The notes under the pieces: generated by a model
Seen by the model: only the letters and a program-made list of their open reading frames with translations
Told to the model about the DNA's origin: nothing
The model's database searches: none
Assembly (NCBI GenBank): GCA_010279815.1
Contig: QEOQ01000559.1
Span: forward strand, 152,636-216,635
Length of the DNA: 64,000 bases
Origin: Brachionus plicatilis
Lineage: Eukaryota; Rotifera; Eurotatoria; Ploima; Brachionidae
Reading direction: 5' to 3'
Made by a program: the position numbers and the translations under genes
Shown: piece after piece, positions 9,900 through 22,499 of the stretch
Layout: each line of letters starts with the position of its first letter
Numbering within the stretch: the first letter of the stretch is position 1

Positions 9900-10440
9900 G
9901 AAAAACTAGTCCATTAACAAATTTCGTTAAATAAAAAATCATATTTGCATCGAATTTTATACAGTTTTAAATAAATATTTTATTTGATATTTTAATAAAT
10001 ATTAATATTCAATTTTCGAACAATTTGAATAATAATTGAATTATCTTATAACTTTAAAATTTTATTTACAAACATAATTAAATTTTTATTCAAAAATGTT
10101 TGTCTCTTTTTAACTCTAAGAATATTCCACTAAAATTTTTTTTCCAAAAATTTAAAAATAAGAGACAAAAAAAATGAAAAATTTTTTAGCAAACCAAATT
10201 ATGGCTTTAAGAAGTGTTTAAAATGAAATTTTAATATTAATTAAAATAAATTGTCGAACGCTCAATTTAAAGAATTATTATCATAAATTTTTTTAAAAAG
10301 TATAAATTTAATAAAAATAATTCATAGAAATTTTATCATAGAATTTTTTTCAGAAAAATTAGAATAATCTCCTGTAATTCTTCATCGACAATAAATTGAA
10401 AAAATATTAAAAATCGTCGGCAAATTGAAGTTGGACGATA
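9900..10440. other. AT-rich spacer
   Basis: No coding, RNA or TIR signal stands out. One phrase at about 10418-10435 (GGCAAATTGAAGTT) resembles the terminus of the MITE at 16172-16685. Confidence 0.4.
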
Positions 10441-10449
10441 ATTAGTACA

Positions 10450-11000
10450 CTCTAAAAAATAATTAGTTGCATGTATAAAATACTAACTTTATTGTTAAAA
10501 AAAAAATTGCATTAAATAAGAACAAATTGTGTTTTTTTAGAATAATTAATTTCTTGCTAAAAAAAACATATACAAAAATACTAAGTTTATTGAAAAAAAT
10601 AATAAGAAAATAGAAATCTTGATCATTAAAAGGCTTATATAGTAAGCTTAATAAGGATTTTGACCATCAGCTGGTACCTGCAGCTATTATCTAAGAAACT
10701 ATTTTTGTTATCATTTAATAGTATTAGCCGTAGTGGAAAAGTTGGTTGAAATTCCCGGAATTTTTTTATTTATTTGGCAAATAAATAAAAAAATTGTTTA
10801 ATCGAACCGAAGACTAAACGTGGTCGAAAAGCCAATGATGCTAAAGCATTAGTAAGGCAATGAAATTGTTAATGTAAATTTTTCAAATTAATAAATTTTA
10901 TAATTTTTTATTGAATTTTTTTACAATAAAGTTATTATTTTTTAAATAAAGTTAGTATTTTTTTACATTAAATTAGCAATTTATACATAATCGAAGAATT
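10450..11000 (+). mobile_element. MULE remnant with inverted TACTAACTTTATT ends
   Basis: Near 10470-10500 the sequence ATGTATAAAATACTAACTTT appears, and near 10945-10985 its inverted counterpart occurs with extra copies of the ACTAACTTTATT word. Inside, 10809-10863 (+) encodes PKTKRGRKANDAKALVRQ and a stop. That matches the AT-hook tail of MULE transposases, as in KRGRKKKARAAL of the intact MULE in this window. The rest of the transposase is gone. Confidence 0.5.
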
Positions 11001-12211
11001 GAAGTTTATGATCAAATAAAAATGATCATGCTCGAAAATTGTCATTTAAAAATCTTTTTCAAGTAATTTTCAATTTTAAATTTTAATGCATGAAGCAGAA
11101 GAAACTGAAGCTTTTAGAGTAAGCATTCAAAGTTAAACTCAATTTCTTATATCTGCAAATCTCTGCAAATTTTTTTAATGCAGAATTAACATGGTTTGCT
11201 ATACATGAAAATTTGTCTAAGCATTTTATTTTTTAACTAGAAATTCTTAAAAATCTTTTTCTAAAGATAACTTTTGAGCATAATCATGAAATTTTGATCA
11301 TAAGCTTCATTTTGCCAAATTAATCTATTAATACTTTTCTATAAAAATTATTACATAATTTCTATGAAAAAGTTATAATATGAGTATATTTCTACGAAAT
11401 ATTTTTCTATCAAAATGAATTCTATGAGTTTTATGTAGTTTTTTTCCCGATTAAATGAATTAAGCAAATATCCTTAGGATTGTTTATTTATTAATATATA
11501 ATTATTAAAAAAAAAAAACAATTTTTAAAAAATCTAAATATTTAAAATTTTGATTTGAAAATATTTGATTATTAAATTCATTATTCTTAAATTTACGTTT
11601 TTTAACTTATGCAATTATACATAGAATTGCCCTAAATTTACTTAAATTTTGAGAACATGATTTTTTTAATGATCTAAAATAGAATGATAAATTACCACTG
11701 GACAAAATTAGCTGTTTTTTTGACAAAGAAAAAAATAGGCTCAAATCTTAAGAAATCAAAAGTTTAAATTTTTAGATTTTTCAAAACAAATAAATATGAA
11801 TCAAAAGATTTTGTCTAATCAGCTTATGTTAAAAAAAAAAATTTGATTAAAACATAATTTGTTTAAAATTAGACTAAATAGATAAATTGCGACTACTGAA
11901 AAAGGAAAATTTTATTAAGCATTTCTTTTATCGCACTAAACATCATGATTTTTTTCGATTTTAATTTAAAAATTAATTACTTACTTATAAGGTAATTTAG
12001 TAAAAATAAAGAGTAAATGTGGTTGCTTAATTCGAATTCGGCTACATCTAACCAAAAAAGGAAATTTTAATAATAAAAAATAAATCATTTAGTCACATTT
12101 TAGTTCTAAAATTAGGAGTATTTAAATTGACATGATGAAAAAATTAAAAATATTTAAATCAAAATTTATTTAAAAAATAAGAATCAAATAAACTCAGATA
12201 CTACGAAAAGA
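11001..12211. other. AT-rich spacer upstream of the glycosyltransferase
   Basis: About 1.2 kb with no gene. At 11000-11030 and 11280-11322 inverted words GAAGTTTATGATCA and TGATCATAAGCTTC resemble a diverged copy of the MITE at 16172-16685. No TATA or other promoter element can be singled out in this composition. Confidence 0.35.
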
Positions 12212-15200
12212 ATGGAAAAGAAAAGAATATTTATATTGACTCTAGCAGCATCGGGACATCTAAATCCAATGTGCGGTCTTGTTCATGAGCTTTGCCAGCA
12301 GCCCAATGTCGAATGCTTCTTCTACAATGGTGGCAAATTCAAAGAAACCATTGAGAGAACCGGCGCTTCATTTTGCCTCTATCCAAACATGGACGCCCTA
12401 GTCGCTAAATATAGCGAAGCGCCTAAGCTTACCGAAAAAGGCGGTCATACCAAGTTCTTTGCCAATTTTATGGAATTTCAATTTGAAGTTTCCTACGAAT
12501 GTGTGCCTCAGCTCGTCAAGGACGTAGAAACCCATAAGCCGGATCTTATAATCTACGATCCGAGTTTCTATCCGGCAAAGTTTCTCATCGAGATCTTGAA
12601 AAAAAATGCCATCAAAATCAAATATGTGGAGTTCTTTCCGAATTTTGTGTTTGATGAAGAAATGATGAAAACAATGCCAGGCGCAGACGAAAAAAGCTTT
12701 GCTCAAGTGTGGATTGCAATTAAGAGCTTTTACAAGTAATTGATTTGTGATTTTTAAAAATTATTTGGTTTGTTGATTAGGCTACTTTTACTTTCACACG
12801 ATTAAAATTTATAGAACTTTTTTTTTAGAAATTTAAAGAAAAATTAAAAATTCTTTAAAATTATTTTTATATGTTAATTGTGGTATTTTAAAACAAATGT
12901 TGTATTTGATTTAATATTTAAAATGCCGAAAATTAACTTGTCACATCATATCATTCGATGTTATTTGATATCATATAATATTAGCAAAAAATTTTTTTTT
13001 AATTTATTTTAAAATGTATGTAAGGCGGGTTAATGAATGATAAAAACAAGTATACTTTTAAATAGTTTATTAAATAATTGTTGGGCTCTAAAAATTTATA
13101 TAGTTAGTGTAATAAATAGAAAATCTCTCTCAGCACTGAGAATGGAATCATTATTTAAACCCGTGAGTTCGTGTCAAGAACACGGGCTTATAATTAAGAC
13201 AAGATGAGGGACAAAATACAATTGTTTGTTTCTGAAGCGTTTATCTTCTAATCTATCTACTCAATAGTTGAGAAGCTGATGATCAAGTGATACGTAGAGT
13301 GGATTACATGTTAATTTTAATAAATTAAGGATGTTACTTTAAATTAAAAATTTATTCTTTACAAATATACATTTTACAGTAAAAAATACAAATTTTAAGA
13401 ATTAAATTTGCATTTGTATTTCCTGTTTTTAAGTTGACAAAAGGGCTTTCTTAGTTAGAGTCTTTATCCTTAAATTTGAACTATATTTCAACTAATTTTA
13501 AAAATAATTTAACTTTCTTGGCCTTTCTTAAATTTGATATCGAATGGTATCAGCTCACATCAGGTGATATTATCTGATTTCATGGGTTAAGTTATTGAAG
13601 CAAAGTTATTGAAGCAAAGTTATTGATTCCAGCAGGTCCGGTCATATCAAGTACATTCGGACATTGGCCTCTTCATTGGTGTGACGAGGCCAGGATTAAA
13701 TCAAACTAGTACCGAAAAAGATATGGGAGTCACCTCAAGTCCTCCAGTCATATCAAAGTCATCCTTGGACAGCTAAGAAGAACGTTTAGACTCTGGACTA
13801 ATGTCACATTCAAAACGCTATAGTTATTGAGTTACTGCTCTTAAATCTGATTCTGACTCTGAAATCACCTTACTATCATCAGCGGGCTTATTTTAAATAA
13901 GTGAATAAGCTCGATCACATAATTTTCTTAAGTCAAAAAAATTGATCTTCAATCATGTCTAATCACATATTTTATAGATTAAATGAAATAATGAAAAGTT
14001 CAAAAAAATTTTAATCTATCCTTGACTTTATCGATAATTTTTAAAACAATTTTACATTTTTTTAACAAATTGGAGACAAATTATTAAAATTAAAATTTTC
14101 TAGTTTCAGAAAAAAAATTCTTTATTTTAGATTATCACGAAAAGTAAGGGACCAGATACTGATCCTTGAGGCTCACCACTTATATGTTGGAAAAAATAAA
14201 TTTTTTTTGTTAAAAAAAATACAATGTTTTGAAAAATTAATTATTCCCATTTTAATTTAAAATATTTGAAAAAACTTTAAATTCTAAAACAAAAAATATT
14301 TTAACTATTTACTTAATTAATTTGCTTCGATAATCAATTAGAATTAAAGTACAGACAAAGTAAAATCTAAATTAAAATTTTAATTAAGGCAATATCGATT
14401 AAGCAGACATTTCAGTTTGTCGGCTTACAACCCATTTACTCTGATGGCACCAATAAAAGAGCACATGAAAATAGTTGCCGTTTTTCCCGAGCTTCATCCT
14501 AGAGTCAACAACTATGACAGCAAGCACAATTTTGTGGGACAATGCATTTCGAACGAAATCCGAAACCAAAACTTTGAGAACGATGCACAATTAAAATCGA
14601 TATTGGACCTATTTCCAATAAGAGATGAATCAAATCAATCAACAAGTGGCCCAAAGCTTATCTACATGTCATTGGGAACAATTTTTCACTCAAACACCTT
14701 CATATTTGATCATTTTATAGAGGCTATTCGAAACTATGACAAAAAACCGGCACTTAAGTTCAAATCGAGCCAGTTTCATGCGATTCTTTCAGTTGGTGAA
14801 CAAAGCATGGAATTGTTCAAGAATCGCATTTCGAGCGGGGAGCTAGATCTGCCCAAAAATATACTTATAAGAGAAAAGGTGCCTCAGTTGGAAGTTCTTA
14901 AGCGAGCTCATCTTTTCATCACCCATAGTGGGATGAACTCGATCAGCGAGACCATTAAGTATGCTGTGCCCATAATAAGCATACCACTTGAAGGCGATCA
15001 GCAAATAAATGGCATACGATCGTGCGATGAGCTACACTTGGGCATTCGTCTCGAAGCTCTCAAGACAAGTGCAGAGGTGTTCATCGACACGATCGAGAAG
15101 GTCCTAGGCGATGAAAAGTACGCCAATAACATCAAGGAGATGTCTCATATATCAGCCAAGTACAATGGCCGAGTAGAAGCCACAAAGCTTATTATGAGCT

Positions 15201-15217
15201 ATTTGAGTCAAGAATGA
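12212..15217 (+). CDS. Soluble UDP-sugar glycosyltransferase, bacterial MGT-like, two exons
   Basis: Exons 12212-12735 and 14416-15217 join in frame (donor GTAATT, acceptor ATTTCAG) to give 441 residues, the usual size of GT1 MGT enzymes. The N-terminal acceptor domain starts with ASGHLNP, where H16 is the expected catalytic base. The C-terminal domain has the nucleotide-sugar signature FITHSGMNS (about 343-351) followed by DQQ (369-371). Family knowledge: these enzymes move a sugar from a UDP-sugar onto small lipophilic acceptors. There is no signal peptide and no C-terminal membrane anchor, unlike animal ER UGTs, so a cytosolic enzyme is inferred. The HSGMNS spelling is typical of bacterial enzymes, whereas animal UGTs have HGGxN, which raises horizontal origin. 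The 1.68-kb intron holds a LINE relic. Confidence 0.85.
13120..13900. other. GC-richer intronic stretch of unknown nature
   Basis: It lies inside the glycosyltransferase intron. It contains a short inverted pair CCCGTG/CACGGG at about 13160-13186 and three direct copies of AGTTATTGAAGCAA-like units at 13590-13632. No protein or RNA family is recognised. Confidence 0.35.
14131..14185 (-). mobile_element. Tiny LINE reverse-transcriptase relic
   Basis: The minus strand reads SGEPQGSVSGPLLFVI, the hallmark 'GxPQGSxLGPLLF' block of non-LTR reverse transcriptases. The surrounding frame is closed and AT-rich, so only about 55 bp survive inside the glycosyltransferase intron. Confidence 0.65.
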
Positions 15218-16171
15218 GTGTCAGAGCTAGTTTTTGATAAATTTTAATTCATTAATTTAAACTTGGTTTTATTTATGATATTTAGTTTTTGTAAAAGGAT
15301 TTTAAAAATAAAATGTAGTTTAATTGTATTATTTCTAAAAATAAAAACATAATTAGCTGATGTAAAAGTAAAGGCTTTTATTTTATATTTTATCGAGCTA
15401 GAGCTTCTTCAAATTAAAAATAAAATTCAAAAAAGGTTATTTTCACTTAGATATTTATTAATAAATTATAATAAATTTTAAAATTTTCCTTCGTAGTTTT
15501 TTTTTGGGCGGTATTTAATTGATTACTAGAAACAATTTAGTTATCTCCAAAATAAATCTATGTAATCGTAAATTTACGAAACATTTGGTAAATAATGAAA
15601 GAAATAAAGAAAAAAATATTTTTTATTAAACTTCCTAGTAACTTTTATTAATTGTGTCCAATCTAATAAATTAAGAAAAAAACTTACTTACTAAACTGTG
15701 TATTATAGGAAATTTAATTAATCTCACAATATAATAGATTCAAATTTTTATAATCTATTTACTTTTTAAAAAACAAAATTGAAGTAAACTTGCAGAGTAT
15801 TTTAAGATGCAGTTCATTTTCTTGGCCAAATATTTGAATGGACTTGATTCGAATAGTTCTTGATTAAACAAATGTAGCTGATATATCACATTTTTCTTAT
15901 TGTTTAGAATTTTATGAAAAAAAAATTATATTTAGTAAAATAACAAATACAATACAATTAATTATTTGATACCTTAAATTAATTACTTGTTACACATATT
16001 AATATCTATGATCTCTTTTTATTTTTGGTCTGTTAAATAAATCACTTTTGCTCATTAATTAATTAAATTATTATTTGGTTTAAAAAAATTAATTAATTCA
16101 GAAGATAGAAACAAGAAGAAATCGGCTCAATTAAAATTGAAATAGTTTATCTTCAATCACTCAAGTTAATA
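15218..16171. other. AT-rich spacer downstream of the glycosyltransferase
   Basis: Holds the presumed 3' UTR (AATAAA at about 15307-15312) and otherwise featureless AT-rich DNA. Confidence 0.4.
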
Positions 16172-16685
16172 GGCAAATTGAAATTCATGATCAATTGTAA
16201 ATTTCAAATCAAAATTTTTTGTTTTTTATTTAAATAAAATGGCAATTTGTATCAATTTCTTAATAATAAATGACTAAACTTTATTAAACATTATTTGTTT
16301 AATCTATAATTAAATAGAAAATTATATGAATTGTTGTCAGAAGTCAAAAAAATTCTTAATCAATATTTTGAAATTTTGCAATACAAAATTTAACTTTGTT
16401 TCGACGTAATATATTTTAATTAATATTAAAATATCACTTAAAGTCATAATTTGGATACCTTAATGTCGATTTTAAATTTGTCTTTAAAATTTTCAAATAA
16501 ATAATTTAGAAGAATCAATTAAAGGTCAATTAGAAAAAAAATATTTGTTTTTTTTCAATTAAAATAATAAACATCTTATGTTTAATTTTAAAAAAATTTA
16601 AAAAAATCTAATTTCATCATTTTTATTAAGATTTGAATCAATTAAATTTTGATCATTTGATTATGATCATGAACTTCAAGTTGCC
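16172..16685. mobile_element. 514-bp MITE with 8-bp target duplication AGTTAATA
   Basis: AGTTAATA at 16164-16171 is repeated perfectly at 16686-16693. The ends are inverted: left GGCAAATTGAAATTCATGAT, right reads back as GGCAACTTGAAGTTCATGAT. The interior is AT-rich and non-coding. Similar terminal phrases occur at about 10418, 11300 and 43465, suggesting a dispersed family. Confidence 0.8.
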
Positions 16686-16693
16686 AGTTAATA

Positions 16694-17045
16694 CAGTCGA
16701 ACCTCGTTATAACGAATCGCTCCGTTCCAAAAAAACGCGTTCGTTATAAAGAGGTTCGTTATATAGAGGTTTCAATAATGAATGAATGGGAAAAAAATAA
16801 AAAAAAATTTTTGGTTTTAAAATCTTAACCTATTTATAACCTAATATTGTTGGATATTTTAACGCTTACTGTTGTATATCATAACCAGACTATGATAAAT
16901 TTGTATGTGATTTTGCATCGTAAAACCACATATCGATTGCGTCTTCAAAATCTTGATATATGCTTTTTCTAATTCGTTTACTATCCGGTTGAACGGTACT
17001 GCTTTGATAATTTTCTTTGATTTTTTCTTTATTGGTTAAATATTA
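16694..17045 (-). mobile_element. Tigger/pogo remnant: one TIR plus HTH fragment
   Basis: A TA dinucleotide is followed by CAGTCGAACCTCGTTATAAC, the classic Tigger terminus, with further GTTATA words. From about 17038 down to 16897 the minus strand encodes an N-terminal helix-turn-helix piece including KRIRKSIYQDFEDAIDMWF, characteristic of CENP-B/Tc5-type DNA-binding domains. The catalytic region and the other TIR are missing. The left end coincides with the right target duplication of the preceding MITE. Confidence 0.7.
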
Positions 17046-17493
17046 GCGAAGGTCAAAATAAAGCACACTAGGATACCTTTATACAGTGGGTATTTCAAAA
17101 TCGACAAGTTACTAGGTTCCATTAGTTGTTAAACTGGTTTAAGAATATAAAAAAAAGGTTTCGAGTAAAGGTATCTTGAATCTTTAACTCCACTGTAAAA
17201 TTGCTACCAAATTATTTCTTCTTTTTTCCCTAAACAACCAAACATTTGAAATATGAGCTTAAACTTAAACAGAAAACAAATAAATAAATAATTTACCCAT
17301 TAATAAATTTTTATTCCAGCTGTCGGACGGCTACTCGACTTGAGATGGAGATAGCGGCATATAGAAAAAAAAAGTAAAAAAAATTAAACAACATGAAAAT
17401 AAAATCGTTTAGTAGTTATCGAAATTAAATGTTGTTGTTCTCTAAATAACTTCATCATCTTCTCAGGTGCACGTTTGGTTTTTTGTATAAAGA

Positions 17494-20275
17494 CAGACTT
17501 GGGCAAAAGTCATCAAGTCAAAGTCAAGTCAAATGACTTGACTTCACATTTTTTTTTTAAAAAAAGTCATTTGACTTGATTTTAATATTTTTTTTTTTTA
17601 AATTTGGAAAAAATCTGAAATATTTATAAAGTATCATTTTTTTGAATAGTTCTTATGGAAAACATAATATAAAAAAACTTTTTTTAATTTATTATTAAAT
17701 CAGTATTTTATTTTGGTTTTTAGCAAATTTTAATTAGTAATTTTTCAAAAGGTCAAAATTGCTGTATAATAGTGTTATTGATTCTAAATTTTTTAGTAGT
17801 TATTCTTGTTCGGTGTGGTCTATTTTTATAGCCTGATTTTGAGAACAAACGTTCAACAGGATTGGAGGATGCAGGAATCGATGAAAACTTTGAAACTGAT
17901 TCGAATAATCGTGGAAATCTTATCTTATTCTTAGACCAAAATTGCTTAGAATTTGTATCTAGATGATAATCTATATTTTAAATAATCATCAATTTTACGA
18001 TTTAACAATTTTTTTTCATTTGTTTCGGGATTTATGCCCTCTTTTGATTTAATGAACTGGAAGAACTTTCTTCTCTTTTTTTGGGATTTTAATAAACTGT
18101 CGTCCGAATCATTTCTCAATGTGGCTGAAGGCCGCTTTTTTTCATTTGACAAAGTTTGCTTATTATCATCATCAGCATTTACATTTATATCACTTTGTTC
18201 TGAATTTGGAAGTGAACTTACTGTACATCTTCATCTTCATCAGAATCTAAATTTAAATTCTCACAATCAGATACATCGAATTCATCGTCACCAACTTAAT
18301 TAAATTAAAAATTTTTTTAAAAAAAAATCAAGCTTTAAAAATATCTAAATATTTTAATTTTCCCATTTTAACCATATTTGATCCATTTTTGTAACGATTT
18401 TTTCAATTTGTCGTTAAATTAAATAGTTTTTTAAAAAAAGTCAATCCAAAAATTTTTATGGAACTTATTTCATATTCTTTTACGGCTTCATCAATCGTTC
18501 TTTTAAAATGTACACCAGTTGTTAAAAAAACTTGTTTGGATTAAATAACATGAGTTTTGAAGCCTAAATTATCGTCAAAAAAATGTGAAATTAAGCCAAG
18601 AAAAGAACTACTACAAACATCGACGGTCAATGAAACGAATTTTGATGAATTAAGAATGTTTTTAAATTCTCATCTTTCTCAATGATTGCTTCCCTTTGCA
18701 TTCTCAATGAAGTTTACTAAGTAATAAAATATAAGGTTAAATTTAAAAGTAGAGATCATTTTTTACATACGAGACTCATAAAATTTCTAAAAGCTAAAAA
18801 AATCTAAAGGTTAAAATCTGAATTTTAATAATTTTAAAAACTTCTAATGAATGGATGAATAATACTTTTGATTTGTGAAATTAGATGAAACGAGCCAAAA
18901 GAAAAACATATTTTTTTCAGATTTGGTCTAGTAAAAAAGAAAAGTGATTTTATAGAAAGGCAAATAATGACTTGACAGTGAAATCTTTTTTTCAAGTCAA
19001 GTTTAAGACTAAGGAATTTTTTTTTAAAGAAGTCGTTTTTTTAAATTTGATAAATTTTTTTTTTAAATCACTTGGTTTTTGTCTAAACATTTAATTGAGA
19101 AAGCAACATCTTTTTAATAAAAAAATATTAAAATTTTAAAAAAATCATTATCTATCCAAAATTCACTTTTGGTGATTAACTTTTTTCTAAAAAACATTAA
19201 ATTCAATTGACTTGTTTTGACCTTGAATTTATTACTTTTGCCAAAGTCTAGCTTTATTTTCAAAAGCATTAACTTCAAATTTCCAAAAAAAGAATGAAAA
19301 AATTTTTTTATTAGAAAAAAAAGAAATTTAGAAAAGCTTTATAATATATGGATTTATTTTATAAAATGATCAAGATTTAGACTTAAAGCACTTAATTCAA
19401 TTATATGTGCATTTATTGATAAATCAAAAAAATATTTACCGTTTATTTCGACAACACGATTAGAAATACAAATGTTTAGTAAATATCTGAATCGCCATTT
19501 TGATATGCCTAATAAAATTTGACTAGTTGTTTTTCGAATCACTGATTGATTTTTTGTAGGTAAGGCATTTTCATGACCTCGAAATAATTATACTTTGATC
19601 GTTTTCTATTTAGAAATAATTAAATCATGAAAAATAACACGAATGAGTATTTACTCTTTAAGATAATTGTGAGGAACTAGCTAGCCGTGATGAGCTTTAT
19701 AAGCAGATGTAGGCGTGTCTGAGAAAATCACTAAGCTCAGTATAAAAAAAAGGATATAAAGCTCGGCTTCTCTATCTTATCTTCAAAACCAAGTTAAAAA
19801 ATTGAATTTTCCTTTGAATTTGACGAACTTGAGGGAGTGTTTTTCATTTTCGAAATGAGTTTGAATGGTCAAAAATTAAAATGATTTTCTTATCTAACCA
19901 AATAGATTAAATTTCAGTTCCGAGTTAAAGTTTTGGTTTATTTAAGCATTTATACGAAAGTGCTTAGTTGAATATTTAGAGGGGAGGATTTTCCTTGAAC
20001 CCCAAAAATGTGTACCGTCATTCTCTAAATTTTTTATTTATTTTGTTTTTAAAAATCAAATACGAAAAAATTAACATTAAGTGTTCGACATCAACATTTA
20101 ATTTTTTAAAAAAATGGAGCGACATCTCTCAAGAAAAATAAAAATAAATTTTTTTCTCTAAATTTTTCATCTTTAGAAATCTTTTTTATAAGGATTAGGG
20201 TTACCCTAACCCTTCAAAGTCAAGTCACTGAATCGACTTTGAAATGACTTTTTTTTTGACTTTTGCCCGATTCTG
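17494..20275. mobile_element. 2.78-kb hAT element (decayed)
   Basis: The ends are inverted: left CAGACTTGGGCAAAAGTCA, right reads back as CAGAATCGGGCAAAAGTCA. The flanking 8-mers TATAAAGA (17486-17493) and TATAAAAA (20276-20283) match at 7 of 8 bases. AAGTCA/TGACTT words are dense inside both ends. It contains a minus-strand transposase relic. Similar subterminal words at 41210-41300 mark another fragment. Confidence 0.8.
17770..18690 (-). pseudogene. hAT transposase relic
   Basis: Reading on the minus strand from 18690 downwards: FVSLTVDVCSSSFLGLISHF matches the catalytic-core start of the larger hAT transposase in this window (SLTLDVWTD, SFLGITIHF). An acidic linker (DDEFDVSDCEN) follows, then a basic patch (SLLKSQKKRRKFF), then the hATC dimerisation domain (SSNPVERLFS, KNRPHRTRI) near 17955-17770. 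Several stops and frameshifts separate these blocks, so it cannot encode an active enzyme. No BED finger was recovered further upstream. Confidence 0.75.
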
Positions 20276-20405
20276 TATAAAAAAAGCATGTTGTGGTTGA
20301 AGCACATGTTTTAATTTTACTAAATATTTATTATTTTTTTGTTTTTTTTTTTATATTTTTCTTTATATTTTGTATTTTTCTAAAGGCTTGAAGTGGCAAA
20401 AAACT

Positions 20406-21265
20406 TGATAGTGAGTGAATCGATCGAATTTTTAAAAATTACATATCATTTTATTGGTTGAAAAAATTAATTTGATTGGTTGAAAATTGGAGTGAAAGAT
20501 TTTTGTTAAAAAATCAAATTTTTATATTCAAAAAAAGGAACGTTTAAAAATTAAAAAAAAACAATTTTAATAGGCAAACAATTTCCTTAAGATAATTTAA
20601 ACGGAACTGATTTATTAGGATTTGTTTCGAGTACGTATCAGCTCGATTAGATGTTTTAAAATAATATGAGGTGGTGAAATTGATTCATTTAAATCAACCA
20701 AGTCAGTTGAATCAACAAGCTCAATTCCGAAATATTGGTCAAAAAAGTCCAAATTATCGAAAATTCCAAAAATTAACAATGAATTAGAATTTTTTTTTAA
20801 AAATATTAATTTTCAAATCGGCAAATTTTTAAAAAATCACCGTAAAAGTTCACCGCTAAAGGGGTTTAAATTTAATATTTCTCAAAATTGTTTCAATATT
20901 TTAAAAAAGAAATTGGTATTAGTACAAAGTATCAAAATGCGTCCTGCTTATTTTTATTAGAAATAAAAATCTAAAAACCAAAACAATTAAAAATCTTTTC
21001 ATAAAATTTAATAGAAGTAAATTGAAAATTTTCTGCTCAAGCCTATTTTAAATTTGTTGTTAAAAAATGTAAATTAAATCAAATTTTCTTTGTATTATTA
21101 ATAAGTTTTTTTTCAGATTAAATTCCATTTTTCTTTTAAAAAAATTTACCTAAAATTGCATTTTTTTAAAAATTAAATAAATTATTATAATTTAATTTAA
21201 TTTAAAGTCAATTAAAAAATAGTAAACAAAGTAAATACTTACAACAAATACTAACAAATTATTGC
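20406..21265. other. AT-rich spacer
   Basis: No gene, TIR or RNA signal recognised in about 860 bp. Confidence 0.4.
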
Positions 21266-22499
21266 AGATCATTTCACAAAACTGATGCTCTTATGTCCCA
21301 CAAAAGATGCTAAAGCAATAACAGCGGCAGGTAATGTAGTAGATGAATGGACATGTGAGTACGGTATCCCAGAAGCAGTTTTGTCTGATGGGGCTAAATG
21401 TTTTCAATCAAAATTAAGTGACCTTGTTTACGATTTTTTGTACATAAGGCGTTTGAAAATAGCTCCATTTCCCCCTCAATGTGATGGCCTAAGTGAAAGA
21501 GGCGTTTGGACTTTCAAAACAATGATTTATGCTCTTATAGATCTTGACCAAACAACATGGGACATTCACTGTAAAAAATACAGTTTTGCATACAAAACTT
21601 CCCTTCATTCAAACAAAAATTAAACTCGATTTGAGATGATGGTTGGCAGAAAACCAAGAAAACAAATCGACATAATTACACAAACAGATATTCTTGGTAA
21701 ACTTCCAATTTAACAAGAATACAAATTAGTAAATGAACATGGTGAAGTAGTAGTCCTGGAGGATGTCGAAGACAAAATTCGAGCCAATTCCACCGATGTG
21801 GCAGGAAATTATTTTAATGAGCTAAAAGAGAAAATGCCTTTAAGTTATAAAATAGCAGCAACAAATCGAAACATCAAAATGAAAAAATCACAAATCGATT
21901 TTGATCGAAGAATTAAAATTGTCAATTATAACATTGGTAATTTTGTGTTGTGTGACCACACAAAATAAAAAAAAAGGATTATTACAAGGTATTGCAAGAT
22001 AATTTTATTGACCTTTTGTCTAATGGGAATAAATGAATAAAATGTCGTCTACTTAATTATATTTGCATCAAAGCCTAAAAGCTAAATAAAAATATTCCAT
22101 AAAAATCGTTTAAAATTTAATTTTAAATCTTGTCTTGATAATGAAAAAATAAAACAAGAATCTTACTCACAAAATACAAAAAATAATGTTCGAAAAAAAA
22201 TTATAAGATGTCTCAAACGACACTATTGCCAAACATAATGAGGTTTTAGAGTTGCATGTAAAAGAAAATATCGCTCTGAAACGCAAAACTAGTAGAATTT
22301 CAAAAGCACCACAACACAGAAGTAGCCGCAAACAAGAAATTAAAAGTCAAAGCCGGTAAAGTGCCGCAAGGCTAGATGAAAAGAATCTTTGTCTTTCATC
22401 TACATGTTCAGATTTCTCATCTGGTGAAAAGTTTAATTCAATTAAAGAACCGAACATGAAAAAGAAGAAATATCAACAAACATTAAAAGAAAAAAAATA
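21266..22499 (+). pseudogene. Ty3/Gypsy-type pol 3' end (integrase core and tail), broken
   Basis: The frame 21285-21623 and its upstream codons (DHFTKLML) give an rve integrase core: first Asp in DHFTK, second in AVLSDGAKCF, Glu in DGLSERG. The substitutions CDGLSERG for the usual GDGLVERF and the in-frame stop at 21621-21623 mark decay. Readable fragments continue after the stop (GRKPRKQIDI, then KIVNYNIGNFVLCD) and a charged tail ends with KKKKYQQTLKEKK at 22499. No LTRs, primer-binding site, protease or reverse transcriptase are seen, so only the pol end remains. Confidence 0.7.

Larger units (their letters stand above)
17437..20405. repeat. Dispersed repeat R1, copy A, split by a hAT element
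   Basis: The left part 17437-17493 (CTCTAAATAACTTCATCATC and onwards) and the right part 20276-20405 (AAGCATGTTGTGG..., ending near CTTGAAGTGGCAAAAAACTT) match the left and right parts of copy B at 25236-33175. Together they form one repeat of roughly 180-230 bp with no coding capacity, interrupted here by the element 17494-20275. Confidence 0.65.

Noticed and set aside
12398..12706. 102-codon minus-strand frame
   Set aside because: Antisense shadow of glycosyltransferase exon 1.
13262..13310. Possible hammerhead ribozyme (contains CTGATGA)
   Set aside because: No GAAA core or paired stems at the required positions.
20180..20215. Telomere-like TTAGGGTTACCCTAACCC words (also near 41310-41340)
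   Set aside because: Single short palindromes, not arrays; they lie at transposon edges and are better seen as incidental or element-derived.
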